Shown in pieces: positions 1-9,488 of a DNA stretch of 64,000 nucleotides. This DNA comes from Mucilaginibacter saanensis (lineage in GTDB: Bacteria; Bacteroidota; Bacteroidia; Sphingobacteriales; Sphingobacteriaceae). The notes below the pieces were generated by a model. It did no database searches. It had not been told where the DNA came from and was given only the letters and a program-made list of their open reading frames with translations. The stretch lies in NCBI RefSeq assembly GCF_014200575.1, contig NZ_JACHBZ010000003.1:186001-250000 (forward strand). The letters run 5' to 3'. The position numbers and the translations under genes were made by a program. Within the stretch, counting starts at the first letter, position 1; each line of letters opens with the position of its first letter.

Positions 1-96
1 ATTTAAAGTAGATCATTATTCAAACTTTTTTGTTTTAACGGTTTTGTCCGTGGTAAAACAGGTAAGCCCTGTTTGGGGCTTACCTGAAAAAATGTA

Positions 97-726
97 TTAT
101 AAGTTATTTACAACACCGGTTTTTATGGTATAAACACCTCTGTTATTTGTAGCTGTACCCTGACCAGCTGCTGCCGTAAATTGAAGCGCATAATTAACAT
201 TGGTAGTTGTATTGGTAACCAATAGGTAAAACCCTGCAATTGGAGTAACACCACCAGGAATTACATAGTTATACCAGCCATTTGGCGTGCTGCCACCTGT
301 ATTTTGACCAACGCTGGCCACCGCAGCTGCAGTAAAATCGCTGATTTTCAACCCAGCGAAGGTTTTGGTACCTGTATTATCATACAGGTATTTTACGGTA
401 TAACCGGTTGGTACCTTTACCACTGAGTTATTAGTACCTGTAAAAAGCACATTGGCGCCAACCGTGTTGCTGGTAGTATCTTGTGCACCATTGGCAAGGT
501 TTACGTATACCGTACCATAAACAGTTGGGCCCGAGGCCGGGTTACCCCACCTGCCAGTTACTGTATAGGTATTGCTGGTAGGCACTGCATTAACAGACAC
601 CTTGGTGTTATCTGCTGCAGCGCTTTGTGGTTTAGCGCTATTGTCTTTTGAGCATGAAACCGCCATGATAGCGATTGAGGCAATGACTACTGTTGCTTTT
701 AACGTGTTTAAGAAATTTTTTTTCAT
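97..726 (-). CDS. Lipoprotein of unknown function next to hmuY-like genes
   Basis: A 209-residue protein with a lipoprotein signal peptide: MKKN start, hydrophobic stretch and the lipobox-like AVSC, so Cys25 is the likely lipidated residue. The mature part is rich in Thr, Asn and Val and looks like an all-beta secreted domain. I recognise no family. It is the last gene of a minus-strand run with three other lipoproteins and a TonB receptor that resemble a heme-acquisition set, so a surface or periplasmic accessory role in that system is a guess from context. An 84-bp gap separates it from the upstream lipoprotein gene, so co-transcription is plausible but not shown. Confidence 0.75.
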   Translation of the reverse strand: MKKNFLNTLKATVVIASIAIMAVSCSKDNSAKPQSAAADNTKVSVNAVPTSNTYTVTGRWGNPASGPTVYGTVYVNLANGAQDTTSNTVGANVLFTGTNNSVVKVPTGYTVKYLYDNTGTKTFAGLKISDFTAAAVASVGQNTGGSTPNGWYNYVIPGGVTPIAGFYLLVTNTTTNVNYALQFTAAAGQGTATNNRGVYTIKTGVVNNL

Positions 727-810
727 GAGATAATGTAAATTAGATTTGTGAATAAAAGTTATTGATTTATGTTAGTCGCTTCCGTACGCAAAGCGGGATA
801 ACCACGTGTT

Positions 811-1767
811 TTATTTGGCCGTTACAGTGAGCGCCCCTGTTCTGTTTACAACTGGCCAGCCCTCAAACTCAAAGCTATAGGCAGCAGTGTAATAATAAAC
901 CCCAACCGGAAAATCGTCAGGTATTTTCAAGGTCATATCGGTAAACGTATAGCTTTGTACAGGCAAACTATACGTTTTGCCATTAACCTTAACCGAAACA
1001 GATTTTAACCCTACAAAAACGCTGTTAAAAGCTGTAAAACTTATTGTTCCGCCCTGTTTTACTTCGCGGGCAGGTATCAAGAGGCTCGGTTGCTGGTAAA
1101 CCACATGTAAGGGCTCCGTTATTTCTGAAGTATGACCCTGAAAAGTAACCTTCACCTTGTAATAACCGGTATCAATATCTGTTGGTAAAATGATATTGTT
1201 TAAAACATAATCATTATCAGTAGGTGTAAGTGAAAACGGCGAACCTTTAACATAATTAACCACTTTGTTGGTTTTCTGATTAACCAGATCAACCTGTACC
1301 TCGGCCCCGTTACGGCTTTCAAAATTGCCGAGTATAGCCGGTAAGGCCAGCGGCGGGTAAGCCTCTAAATTTTCAGTAAACGCCCAGCGCACTGTTAATG
1401 ATGGTATATTTTGCTGTACAATTTTAAGTTTATACGTATTCGTACTGCCATCTTTGGCCTTTACAGTATAAGTTATATTTGGGGCGTCAACAGATACCGG
1501 TATTATTTTATCGGTAATAGCCGCCCCGTCTGATACACTTATCTCCGGGTCAATTACAGCAAGGCTGTAATAAAAGGGTACATAAACCGTAATTGATTTT
1601 TCCACCTCATCAATGGCACCGTAAATAACGGTATCAGGCAAATTCACCACTTTATAGGAGATGATTTTATTTTGAGGCAATACGGGTAATTCAACCGTTT
1701 TTTTGCAGGAAACGAAAAAAGCGGCAAGTAAAATAGTAACAAGGAAATGTAGCGGTTTTAATTTCAT
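811..1767 (-). CDS. Secreted lipoprotein with Ig-like/DUF5018-like repeats
   Basis: A lipoprotein of about 318 residues. I placed the start at MKLKPLHFL because it gives a normal signal peptide ending in the lipobox FVSC; the longer reading adds ten residues and runs into the upstream gene. After Cys comes a domain resembling the DUF5018/cadherin-like segments of Bacteroidota (EVEKSITVYVP, then DGSTNTYKLKI), followed by two Ig/TIG-like beta domains. Such proteins are usually surface-exposed accessory or binding proteins. It sits between an unknown lipoprotein and an HmuY-like gene, suggesting it belongs to the same outer-membrane uptake locus. Its ligand cannot be read from the sequence. Confidence 0.75.
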   Translation of the reverse strand: MKLKPLHFLVTILLAAFFVSCKKTVELPVLPQNKIISYKVVNLPDTVIYGAIDEVEKSITVYVPFYYSLAVIDPEISVSDGAAITDKIIPVSVDAPNITYTVKAKDGSTNTYKLKIVQQNIPSLTVRWAFTENLEAYPPLALPAILGNFESRNGAEVQVDLVNQKTNKVVNYVKGSPFSLTPTDNDYVLNNIILPTDIDTGYYKVKVTFQGHTSEITEPLHVVYQQPSLLIPAREVKQGGTISFTAFNSVFVGLKSVSVKVNGKTYSLPVQSYTFTDMTLKIPDDFPVGVYYYTAAYSFEFEGWPVVNRTGALTVTAK

Positions 1768-1783
1768 CGGTATAGCTATGTAA

Positions 1784-2530
1784 TTATTTGATCTCAAATT
1801 TGGTACTGCCTTTTGGCACTATCACATACTCAAATGTGAAGTACATATGCGGTGTATCACGAAGCCATTTATCTGTCGTAAATGCATCCTTATAACAGCT
1901 TATCATTTTAATTTTTGCGTAGTTACCGGCGGCAGTACGCACTACCAATGTGCGTGATTCAGGCATGGCGTAGGCCACATGTTGTTTGTCATAACTACCG
2001 TCGCCCCTGATGGTGCCTCCAAAATCATACAGATACCAGCCTGTACCTTCCCCAAAAGCTCCCAGATCATCAGTGCCAAAGGTTTTTGAAGTTGAGAAAT
2101 CCTTATCAGCCGGCACATCTGTTACCGATTCAAATGCTTGCTTTAAAATAATTATACCGCCTGTTGAGTTCGTATTAAAACCCGGATTTAGCTGATCCTT
2201 GCCGTTATTACATCCTATAAAACTGTCATAAAGGCTGGAGAAATATATATCCCAGCGGGCTGTTTTCTGATAGGTGGCCGGTTCCTGCTCTTTATTCTCC
2301 AGGCTAAAATATATGGGAGGCAATTCGGTTGTGGGATTACTGTCATCAGATTGAGCATACAAGTTTTCTACCCGTTGTAGCTTATAAAAAGGTACAGTTC
2401 CAGTTTGTACCGGTGTATCAGGTTTGGATTCGGGAGCGGGATCGTTACTTTTTGAACAGGAGCTAAAAAGCACACCGGCAATGGTAAGCACGCCGAGCCA
2501 TTTCATCAGGTTATTTGTTATTAATCGCAT
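1784..2530 (-). CDS. HmuY-like heme-binding lipoprotein
   Basis: A lipoprotein of about 248 residues, start chosen at MRLITNN so that the signal peptide ends at the lipobox FSSC. The mature protein shows the HmuY-family pattern: a short linker, then a beta-rich domain with ARWDIYFSS, a Gly-rich TGGIIILKQAFESV segment, GTGWYLYD and a late YAKIKMISCYKDA motif. HmuY proteins of Bacteroidota bind heme at the cell surface and pass it to the partner TonB receptor. It lies directly downstream of a second HmuY-like gene and the receptor. The axial heme ligands (His or Met pairs in known members) cannot be assigned by eye. Confidence 0.75.
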   Translation of the reverse strand: MRLITNNLMKWLGVLTIAGVLFSSCSKSNDPAPESKPDTPVQTGTVPFYKLQRVENLYAQSDDSNPTTELPPIYFSLENKEQEPATYQKTARWDIYFSSLYDSFIGCNNGKDQLNPGFNTNSTGGIIILKQAFESVTDVPADKDFSTSKTFGTDDLGAFGEGTGWYLYDFGGTIRGDGSYDKQHVAYAMPESRTLVVRTAAGNYAKIKMISCYKDAFTTDKWLRDTPHMYFTFEYVIVPKGSTKFEIK

Positions 2531-2560
2531 GTTAATGTATGAGTTGTTATATTTATTCAA

Positions 2561-3220
2561 TTAATCTTTAGTGGACAGGTTGCGGCTTCCATCCTGCTGT
2601 ACATAGTACCGGAAAGTAAAATATGGTGCGGGCCAGTTCAGGTCTGTAACTACAGCCGGTGCCCCTTTATACATGCTTACCATTTCGAGCTTGGCATATT
2701 TGCCATCAGCGGTACGTAAAACATATGTACGGTTCTTGACGGGTATGGCAAAGTGCGTTTTCAGATCATAAAAATACCAGCCGTTGCCGTTACCGCTATC
2801 CCAGCCTGCCGCTGTAATAGCGCTCTTGTTAAAATCATCATCTGATGGAGCCTGTGTAACCTGGTCATAAGCCTTATTTGCCGCTATCATCCCCCCCTTC
2901 CCCGTACCTCCAAATCCAAAACTGGCATCATTGGTTGCATTGTTAATGGATACATAGGAGTTATACTCTTTGGCAAAGGCAATATCCCACTGGCTGGTTA
3001 ACTTTTGAGTACTATCCACTTTGGCATTAGTAGCAAAGCTGAAATAGAATGTTTTAAATCCTGTGCTTACAGTTTTACCAACGTCGCCAGGCAAATCATT
3101 TACAACTGTACTTTTGCCATCCTGAAGCTGGGGCTTTACCTCATCCTTAGTACAGGAGCTTATCATTAATACTGCCGCCAATGCAATGGATAATGTTTTT
3201 ATGTAATTGTATTTCATCAT
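2561..3220 (-). CDS. HmuY-like heme-binding lipoprotein, second copy
   Basis: A 219-residue lipoprotein, lipobox MISSC. It shares its layout with the next gene downstream: QWDIAFAKEY, TGKGGMIAANKAYDQV, NGWYFYDLKT and YAKLEMVSMYKGAP line up with the same blocks there, so the two are diverged paralogues. Known HmuY proteins are extracellular heme binders working with an HmuR-type receptor, and here the receptor gene starts only 17 bp upstream of this gene's start region, consistent with an operon. The start could equally be the second Met (MKYNY). Having two differing copies may mean different heme sources; that is inference. Confidence 0.78.
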   Translation of the reverse strand: MMKYNYIKTLSIALAAVLMISSCTKDEVKPQLQDGKSTVVNDLPGDVGKTVSTGFKTFYFSFATNAKVDSTQKLTSQWDIAFAKEYNSYVSINNATNDASFGFGGTGKGGMIAANKAYDQVTQAPSDDDFNKSAITAAGWDSGNGNGWYFYDLKTHFAIPVKNRTYVLRTADGKYAKLEMVSMYKGAPAVVTDLNWPAPYFTFRYYVQQDGSRNLSTKD

Positions 3221-3237
3221 TTTTATATTCCTAATCG

Positions 3238-5586
3238 TTAAAAAAACCGGTAATTTAATCCTGCCAATATCATCCTGCCGGGCTGACCGGGCATTAGCAT
3301 ATCACGATAATTGAGCATATTATCGGCAGTGACTTGCACCGCCATGTGTTTATTAAGTAATGTTTTTTGTACAGAGGCATTAAAGAGAAAGAAACCGGAA
3401 ACATAAGTATCGTAAGGATCAAGAAAACCATTTGCCCTGTTCGACTCCATAAAACCGTATTTACCCCTGTAGTTTACCCTGAAAGTAGCGGTAATGCCTT
3501 TGGGTTCATATTCGTAACTGAACCTGATATTAGCCATATGCCTTGACCTGTTGGTGAGCCCGAAGTAATCGGAAACCTTCGAGCGCCTGTCTTCAGCCAA
3601 ATTAGGGTCGTAAACCTTGGCATAATTGCCGGTACCAGCTTTAATGGAGTCAATAACACCACGGTCTTTGGCATCCAGCAACTGGTATCCGGCAGCAATG
3701 GTAAATCCTTTGGCGGCAATCCAGCTTAAGCCAACGTCAAATCCCGAAAGAAAAGCCTTATCAATATTAAAGTAAGAGAATACCTGCTGCCCGCCTTTTT
3801 TTGAAGCCACCTGATCGGTATTGATGAAATTATGAACGTTATTATAAAATCCGTTCACATCAATTTTGAAAGAAGCAACTGGCGTTAGCGTAAAACCTGC
3901 ACTGTAGGATACCGAACGTTCTGGTTTTAACGTGCTCACTTTGGAAGCATTAGGAAAAACAGTTGAAATTTCGCCGGCATCCTGCAGCCTTTTTAGCTCA
4001 GCGGCAAACTCCTCAGTTCCCAATACTGTATAGCCCCCGCCGGCAAAATTGGTAAATACCAAGTATAATTGCCTGAAATCAGGAGTCTTAAACCCGGTAG
4101 CAACCGCGGCTTTCAGAACAAGCATCTTTATTGGCTGATAATTGATGCCAAAGCTGGGCGTCAGGCTGCTGCCGTACCTGCTGTGATGCTCCAGCCTGAA
4201 ACCGCCAATCACTCCTATCTTATCAGACACTTTCCAGTCGCCCTGGTTATAAAAAAACGAATTTTGCTGATGTTTACCACCTTGATACAGGTCATTATCC
4301 ATGGTTTCATACTGGGTTCCAATACCACTGGTAACAACTAAGGAATTAAACCACGTTTTAGAAGCCTGTATCTCGCCACGATGCAGGTATTGTGTAAAGT
4401 TGTTACCCGGTATCACCTCGTTTAAAGTGAGATCTGTAATATTTTGACCTGTTGAGTAGCGCGTAACGTAATATTGTGACTTGATGCGTAAGCCACTGCT
4501 TAAATTGGTATTCAGCACCGCTGAGCCGTTCAGGTCATCCTCTTCCAGCACATCTTTTGTTGGGCTGCCGGTATATGATTTGTCATTTACCGAATGGCGT
4601 GATGCAAAGCGCCCGGTAAAATTGAGGGTATTAACCGTACTCAGCATATATTTGGCACGCCCTTGCAGGGTATAGCTGGTATATGGTGGTACGGTTTTAC
4701 CCTCGCTCAGATAAGGATTAGCATTAAAGCCATCGGTCCGGTAATAGTTCCCGGCTATATATCCTGAACCTTTGCCATTAGCAAAAGGTGTTTCACCTTC
4801 CAGGTTGGCATCAACTGTATTAAAAGTGCCGTAGCGAAGCCCTGCCATGCCCTGGCTTTGTGATACATGCTGGCGTGTAACAATATTAACCACGCCCGCC
4901 ATGGCCTCACTGCCAAAAAGGCATGAAGACGCTCCTTTAATAATTTCTATCCTTTCAATATTGGCAACCGTGATACGTGACAGGTCAAAATTACCCGAGT
5001 TACGCCCCGTCATGGGTTGTCCGTCAATCAGTATCATGGTATACCCACTGTCAAAGCCCTGCATTTGCAAGCCAATTGCCCTTGCTCCTGAACCTATATC
5101 ATTTACAATGGCCAAACCCGTTTGTTCTTTTAACACTTCATCCAAACGCCTGCTTCCCATTTGCTCAATTTGCTTACGTGTAATCACCATGGAGGGCATG
5201 GGCGTATGCTGCAGATCAATCAGGTTGTCAGGATTATACTTTTTGGTATTGATACTAACCTCGTTCAACACATTAACATCGGTTTCAATTTGTACCGGCA
5301 ACATCAATTGCTCCTTTGATTTAACAGCAATTTTCACCAGTGCCGTTTTAAAGCCTATGGCGTTTATTCTGATGTGATATATTCCCGGTGTAATATTGGT
5401 AATATGATATTGCCCTTTTTGGTTGGTAGCGCTTCCCTGCCCCGTTTGTACAATAACTACCGCTGCGCCAGTCACCGCGTTACCTTTATCGTCGGTAACG
5501 GTGCCCCTCAATTGAGCAGCCGGTGATTGGGCCTGTGTAAGATTAAAATGCAGCAGCATGAGCAATAGTGATAAAGTGTATTTCAT
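3238..5586 (-). CDS. TonB-dependent receptor, probable heme/hemophore receptor (HmuR-like)
   Basis: A 782-residue outer-membrane receptor with signal peptide (MKYTLSLLLMLLHFNLTQAQ). Order of domains: carboxypeptidase-like regulatory domain at about 25-110 (LRGTVTDDKGNAVTGAAVV), TonB plug at about 125-240 (MVITRKQIEQMGSRRLDEVL, then GASSCLFGSEAMAGVVNIVT), then a beta barrel to the terminal aromatic residues RFF. It transports a ligand through the outer membrane using TonB energy. Heme as ligand is inferred from the two HmuY-like genes just downstream and the divergent hmuTUVS genes. The 204-bp intergenic region to hmuT must hold both promoters; I found no certain -33/-7 pair there. Confidence 0.85.
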   Translation of the reverse strand: MKYTLSLLLMLLHFNLTQAQSPAAQLRGTVTDDKGNAVTGAAVVIVQTGQGSATNQKGQYHITNITPGIYHIRINAIGFKTALVKIAVKSKEQLMLPVQIETDVNVLNEVSINTKKYNPDNLIDLQHTPMPSMVITRKQIEQMGSRRLDEVLKEQTGLAIVNDIGSGARAIGLQMQGFDSGYTMILIDGQPMTGRNSGNFDLSRITVANIERIEIIKGASSCLFGSEAMAGVVNIVTRQHVSQSQGMAGLRYGTFNTVDANLEGETPFANGKGSGYIAGNYYRTDGFNANPYLSEGKTVPPYTSYTLQGRAKYMLSTVNTLNFTGRFASRHSVNDKSYTGSPTKDVLEEDDLNGSAVLNTNLSSGLRIKSQYYVTRYSTGQNITDLTLNEVIPGNNFTQYLHRGEIQASKTWFNSLVVTSGIGTQYETMDNDLYQGGKHQQNSFFYNQGDWKVSDKIGVIGGFRLEHHSRYGSSLTPSFGINYQPIKMLVLKAAVATGFKTPDFRQLYLVFTNFAGGGYTVLGTEEFAAELKRLQDAGEISTVFPNASKVSTLKPERSVSYSAGFTLTPVASFKIDVNGFYNNVHNFINTDQVASKKGGQQVFSYFNIDKAFLSGFDVGLSWIAAKGFTIAAGYQLLDAKDRGVIDSIKAGTGNYAKVYDPNLAEDRRSKVSDYFGLTNRSRHMANIRFSYEYEPKGITATFRVNYRGKYGFMESNRANGFLDPYDTYVSGFFLFNASVQKTLLNKHMAVQVTADNMLNYRDMLMPGQPGRMILAGLNYRFF

Positions 5587-5790
5587 TAAATTTTCTTATT
5601 TTTAAACAGTCTAAATAAGAATAAGACAAAAGTGCTTAGTTTATTTGATAGTTTATTACCGGAATTCGGATTATTTTTTACGACTTTGGGACTATTATTT
5701 CGGTAATTCTATCATAGATCAACTATCGGGGTTATTTATAGTTCCTTAGCAACAATATCACCCAAAAGGATCATTACGCTAAACGGAGCT

Positions 5791-6525
5791 TTGACCGAAA
5801 CTGTGGACGCACTCGGACTTGGAAAAAACATTGTTGCCGACGATGTAACCAGTACCTACCCTGCTTATGCCAACACCTTACCAAAGGTTAGTAAAAACAG
5901 ATCAGTGTCTGCCGAAGGCCTGATTTCTTTTGGTCCCGATGTGGTGCTTGCTCCTGATGGTTCCGTATCTAAAGAAATTGAATCACAGCTTGCCGCAGCA
6001 GGTATTAAGCTAATCCGTATAAAACAGGTTTTTACCGCCGACGGCACCTACCAGTTTATAAGGGAAGTCGCAGCGGCTCTCAACGTTACCGATAAAGGAA
6101 ACGTGTTGATCAGACAAACTAAAGACCGGGTGAACCAGGCACTTGCACAGGTAAAAAAACAGCCTAAAAGCAGCAAGGTATTATTTATTTACGCCCGTGG
6201 CCCGGGTGTAATGATGGTAGCCGGTAAAAACACCCATATTGATGCTATTATTAACCTTGCGGGCGGTAAAAACTCGGTAACAGCTTTTAACGATTTTAAA
6301 CCTTACACCACTGAAGCCCTTATAGAAGTCAATCCCGATGTGATACTGATGTTCGATTTTGGATTTAGCAGCCTTGGTGGTATGGACAGCATCTTAAAAA
6401 TTCCAGGAATGCTGCAAACCAACGCGGGTAAAAACAAACGTATTGTACAAATGGATGCCGGCCTGCTAATCAATTTTAGTACAAGGCTTGATCAGGCTAT
6501 TTTGCAATTAAACAGCAAATTATAA
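5791..6525 (+). CDS. hmuT: HmuT-like heme ABC transporter substrate-binding protein, 5' end lost
   Basis: The body matches the periplasmic heme-binding protein family: GLGKNIVADDVTSTYP, the AEGLISFGPDVVLAPDGS block, then KVLFIYARGPGVMMVAG and the C-terminal ALIEVNPDVILMFDFG. The only start in this frame is a TTG inside conserved sequence; reading upstream in frame gives SPKRIITLNGAL, the normal mature N-terminus, then a stop at 5704-5706 with no ATG and no recognisable signal peptide. There is no ATG in any frame of the 200 bp upstream. So the gene has probably lost its leader by a deletion or rearrangement and the product cannot reach the periplasm, unless the sequence is wrong here. The downstream permease is also broken. 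Confidence 0.7.
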   Translation: MTETVDALGLGKNIVADDVTSTYPAYANTLPKVSKNRSVSAEGLISFGPDVVLAPDGSVSKEIESQLAAAGIKLIRIKQVFTADGTYQFIREVAAALNVTDKGNVLIRQTKDRVNQALAQVKKQPKSSKVLFIYARGPGVMMVAGKNTHIDAIINLAGGKNSVTAFNDFKPYTTEALIEVNPDVILMFDFGFSSLGGMDSILKIPGMLQTNAGKNKRIVQMDAGLLINFSTRLDQAILQLNSKL

Positions 6526-6545
6526 CAATAAATTAATTCAAATAC

Positions 6546-7574
6546 ATGCCAAAGGCAATCGCATATACCACCCTATCTGTCAGCATATTAATTGCCGGTA
6601 TCTTTTCTATTGGTTTAGGTGCCGTACCTATACCAGCCAGTGAGGTATTTTTATTGGTACTTCATAAACTGGGCATATACCATATGCAACAAGTTAACCA
6701 GCAGCATGATGTAATTATTTTTATTGTAAGGTTTCCACGCCTTATACTGGCAATATTGGTTGGTGCAGCGCTGGGTATATCCGGGGCGGCCATTCAAGGT
6801 ATTTCCGTAATCCATTAGCCGAGCCTGGGCTGATAGGTATATCAGCAGGTGCAACGTTGATGGCTGTAGCCGTTATCGGTTTAGAGGCTACCTTACTAAG
6901 CAGCCTGAGCAACTTTCTGGGTTATTATCTGTTGGCTTTTGGCGCTTTTGCCGGCGCCGGCATTACCGCAATGCTCATTTATCAGATCTCCCGGCACGAG
7001 GGTAAACCGAATGTAGCTACCATGCTGCTTGCAGGCATCGCCATAAATGCACTGGCCGGAGCATTAACCGGCCTTATTACTTATTTAGCCAATGAACAGC
7101 AATTACGCAACATCACCTTTTGGATGCTGGGGAGTTTGGGCGGAGCAACCTGGCAAACCGTTACCACCCTTGCACCGTTTGTATTAATACCGGTTATTCT
7201 GTTACCATCGTCGGGTAAGGCATTTGGGTGAAATGCAGGCTGGCCATTTGGGTCTAGATGTAAATCGTACTAAACGCAAGGTTATTCTCCTATCCACTAT
7301 GGCAGTTGGTGCTGCGGTGTCACTAACCGGCATTATTAATTTTATGGGGTTATTGGTACCGCATATCATACGCCTGGTTATGGGCGTTGATAATAAACAT
7401 GTTATACCAGCGTCTGCCTTACTTGGCGCGCTGACACTAATTATTGCCGATATGATATCAAGAACGTTAATAGCCCCTATTGAACTACCCATCGGGGTAA
7501 TAACAGCCCTCATTGGCGCTCCTGTATTTTTGTATATACTTATCAGAGATAAACGCAAACTGAGCCTTAACTAA
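6546..7574 (+). pseudogene. hmuU: HmuU-like heme ABC permease, two frame disruptions
   Basis: Three consecutive reading-frame pieces together make one FecCD-family permease of about 340 residues. Piece one (from ATG 6546) ends ISGAAIQGI and runs into a stop at about 6817; shifting one base at about 6800 (ATTTCC where ATTTTCC is expected) restores FRNPLAEPGLIGISAG, a family hallmark. Piece two runs to ILLPSSGKA near 7222, then stops; piece three resumes LGEMQAGHLGLDVN. Roughly four residues are missing at this junction, so about 11 bases seem deleted. The remainder to LIRDKRKLSLN is intact. The neighbouring hmuV and hmuS are intact. Either a decaying importer or two sequencing errors in one gene. 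Confidence 0.8.
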
Positions 7575-7579
7575 ATCAT

Positions 7580-8389
7580 ATGCTGAGCGTTAACAACATA
7601 ACCTTTCAGGTTGGACAAGCTAAATTATTGAAAGACATTTCTTTTAGTATAAAACCGGGAGAAATGGTAGTGATTCTGGGTGCAAATGGCGCAGGGAAAT
7701 CAACCTTGCTTAAATTACTTGCCGGAACCCATAAACCAGCAACTGGAACTGTTTTACTACACGGTCAATCATTAAGTAGTTATACTACAGCGGCGTTGGC
7801 GCTGCAAAGAACAGTACTTAATCAGCAAAATGTAGTTAGCCTCCCTTTTTTAGTAAAAGAGATAGTAATGATGGGACGTTACCCGCATTACAAAAATGTG
7901 CCTTCTGCAAATGACAACGACATTGTAAATACAGTTATGGAAGCCACCGGTGTATTCAAATTAGCAGAGAGATCATACCCGACATTATCTGGTGGAGAAC
8001 AACAACGGGTACAATTGGCCCGGGCGCTTGCTCAGATATGGGAAGCTCCTAATGCGCTATTGCTCATGGATGAACCGGTAACAGGTATGGATATGCTTTA
8101 CCAGCAACAAACCCTGGCCATATTAAAATCAATGGCTCAAAAAAAATTCATGGTCGTGAGCATCTTGCATGACATGAACCTTGCAGCCCAATACGCCGAC
8201 CGTATTATTATGCTGAAACACGGCAGAAAATGGTATGACGGCACACCGGCAGAAGTACTGAATCCGAGATCGGTATATGAAATATTTGAAATTGAGTCCG
8301 ATGTTTTTACTAATCCGGTTACCCTCAAACAGCTCATTATACCACATGAAATAATATATAAACAAAATAAAACTTCTTTAACTACATGA
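7580..8389 (+). CDS. hmuV: Heme ABC transporter ATP-binding protein
   Basis: A 269-residue ABC ATPase with all motifs: Walker A GANGAGKST at 34-42, Q-loop region QQNVVSLPF, signature LSGGE at 136-140, Walker B ALLLMDE at 159-165 and switch His in SILHDMNLAAQ. It is closest in layout to HmuV/BtuD-type importers that pair with FecCD permeases. It starts five bases after the broken hmuU, and its stop overlaps the next start in an ATGA, so it is translationally coupled to hmuS. It would power heme import across the inner membrane, but with hmuT and hmuU disrupted its partner may be gone or supplied from elsewhere. Confidence 0.88.
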   Translation: MLSVNNITFQVGQAKLLKDISFSIKPGEMVVILGANGAGKSTLLKLLAGTHKPATGTVLLHGQSLSSYTTAALALQRTVLNQQNVVSLPFLVKEIVMMGRYPHYKNVPSANDNDIVNTVMEATGVFKLAERSYPTLSGGEQQRVQLARALAQIWEAPNALLLMDEPVTGMDMLYQQQTLAILKSMAQKKFMVVSILHDMNLAAQYADRIIMLKHGRKWYDGTPAEVLNPRSVYEIFEIESDVFTNPVTLKQLIIPHEIIYKQNKTSLTT

Positions 8390-9423
8390 ATATGGAAACA
8401 ACAACCCACACGCTGAAAGCGAGGTACGAAGAATATAAATTGACCAATCCTAAAACACGGATCAGGGATATTGCTGCTGAACTACAGGTAAGCGAGGCAG
8501 AACTGTTAGCTACCGGACTCGGCGAAACCGTAACCTTACTAAAAAACGATTTTGAGAACATACTACGGCAGGTAAGCAGTTTAGGATATGTAATGGCCCT
8601 TACCCGTAATGACTATTGTGTAAGCGAGCGTAAAGGAATATATGAAAAAATCACATTTACCCCACACGCGGGTCTTGTATTGGGCGACGATATTGACCTG
8701 CGCTTGTTTATGCAGCAATGGCAGTTTGCGTTTGCCGTAAAAGAAAATGGCCGCGAAAGTTTGCAGTTTTTTGATCGTGAAGGTGTTGCTATACACAAGA
8801 TTTACCTTACCGATAAAAGCAGCAAGCAGGCTTATGACCAACTGGTAGCCAAATTTGAGGATAAGGAAAATGAAGAAATTCAAATAAGCCCGGCAGTTAA
8901 TCACCCCCGCACAGCACTACCCGACAATGAAATTGATGTATCAGCGTTTCAGCAAGCTTGGGTAATGATGCAGGATAGTCATGAATTTTTTGGACTGTTA
9001 AAACGCTTTAAGGTAAACCGTATACAAGCGCTACGTCTAGCTCCGGAGGGTTATGCTAAAAAATTAGATGTTCAGGCATTCAAAAACATCGCCGAAGCTT
9101 GTTCTTCGCAGCAAATACCGGTAATGATATTTGTGGGTAACAGAGGTTGTATTCAGATCCATAGCGGTAACATTACCAAACTGGTACCCATGGGCCCATG
9201 GTTCAATGTGCTCGACCCTGAATTTAATATGCACCTGCGCGAAGATGCCATTGCAGAAGTTTGGCATGTGATTAAACCATCAACAGATGGTAACGTAAGT
9301 TCTATTGAACTATATGATGCTAATGGTGAGATGATAGTACAACTGTTTGGCAAACGCAAACCAGGTATTCCGGAACTTACTGAGTGGCGGGAACTGGCAG
9401 ACCGAATTAATAAGGAATATTGA
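8386..9423 (+). CDS. hmuS: HmuS/HemS-family heme-handling protein
   Basis: A 345-residue cytoplasmic protein made of two HemS-type repeats: residues about 1-160 (RIRDIAAELQVSEAELLATGLGE, then FENILRQVSSLGYVMALTRNDYCVSERKG) and about 185-345 (FQQAWVMMQDSHEFFGLLKRFKVNR, IFVGNRGCIQIHSGNI, GPWFNVLDPEFNMHLREDAI). HemS/HmuS proteins carry or degrade imported heme. The GNRGCIQIHSG segment is strongly conserved in this family, and the LDPEFNMHLR motif is part of the heme pocket. It overlaps hmuV by four bases and is the last gene before a clear terminator, completing the hmuTUVS order known from other bacteria. Confidence 0.88.
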   Translation: MNMETTTHTLKARYEEYKLTNPKTRIRDIAAELQVSEAELLATGLGETVTLLKNDFENILRQVSSLGYVMALTRNDYCVSERKGIYEKITFTPHAGLVLGDDIDLRLFMQQWQFAFAVKENGRESLQFFDREGVAIHKIYLTDKSSKQAYDQLVAKFEDKENEEIQISPAVNHPRTALPDNEIDVSAFQQAWVMMQDSHEFFGLLKRFKVNRIQALRLAPEGYAKKLDVQAFKNIAEACSSQQIPVMIFVGNRGCIQIHSGNITKLVPMGPWFNVLDPEFNMHLREDAIAEVWHVIKPSTDGNVSSIELYDANGEMIVQLFGKRKPGIPELTEWRELADRINKEY

Positions 9424-9434
9424 TAAAACAAAAA

Positions 9435-9467
9435 AATGGCCTGCAAATAATTGCAAGCCATTTTTTT
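9435..9467. terminator. Bidirectional Rho-independent terminator
   Basis: Arms AATGGCCTGCAA (9435-9446) and TTGCAAGCCATT (9451-9462) form a 12-bp stem with one C-A mismatch and a four-base loop. A T-tract follows on the right and an A-tract precedes on the left, so the same hairpin can end hmuS (plus) and the symporter gene (minus), which converge here. Confidence 0.88.
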
Positions 9468-9488
9468 GTTGAAGCTGTTCATCACCGG

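Noticed and set aside
4847..5377. A 176-codon open frame on the plus strand opposite the TonB receptor
   Set aside because: It is antisense to a well-supported receptor coding region, has no family features and no promoter; a shadow frame.
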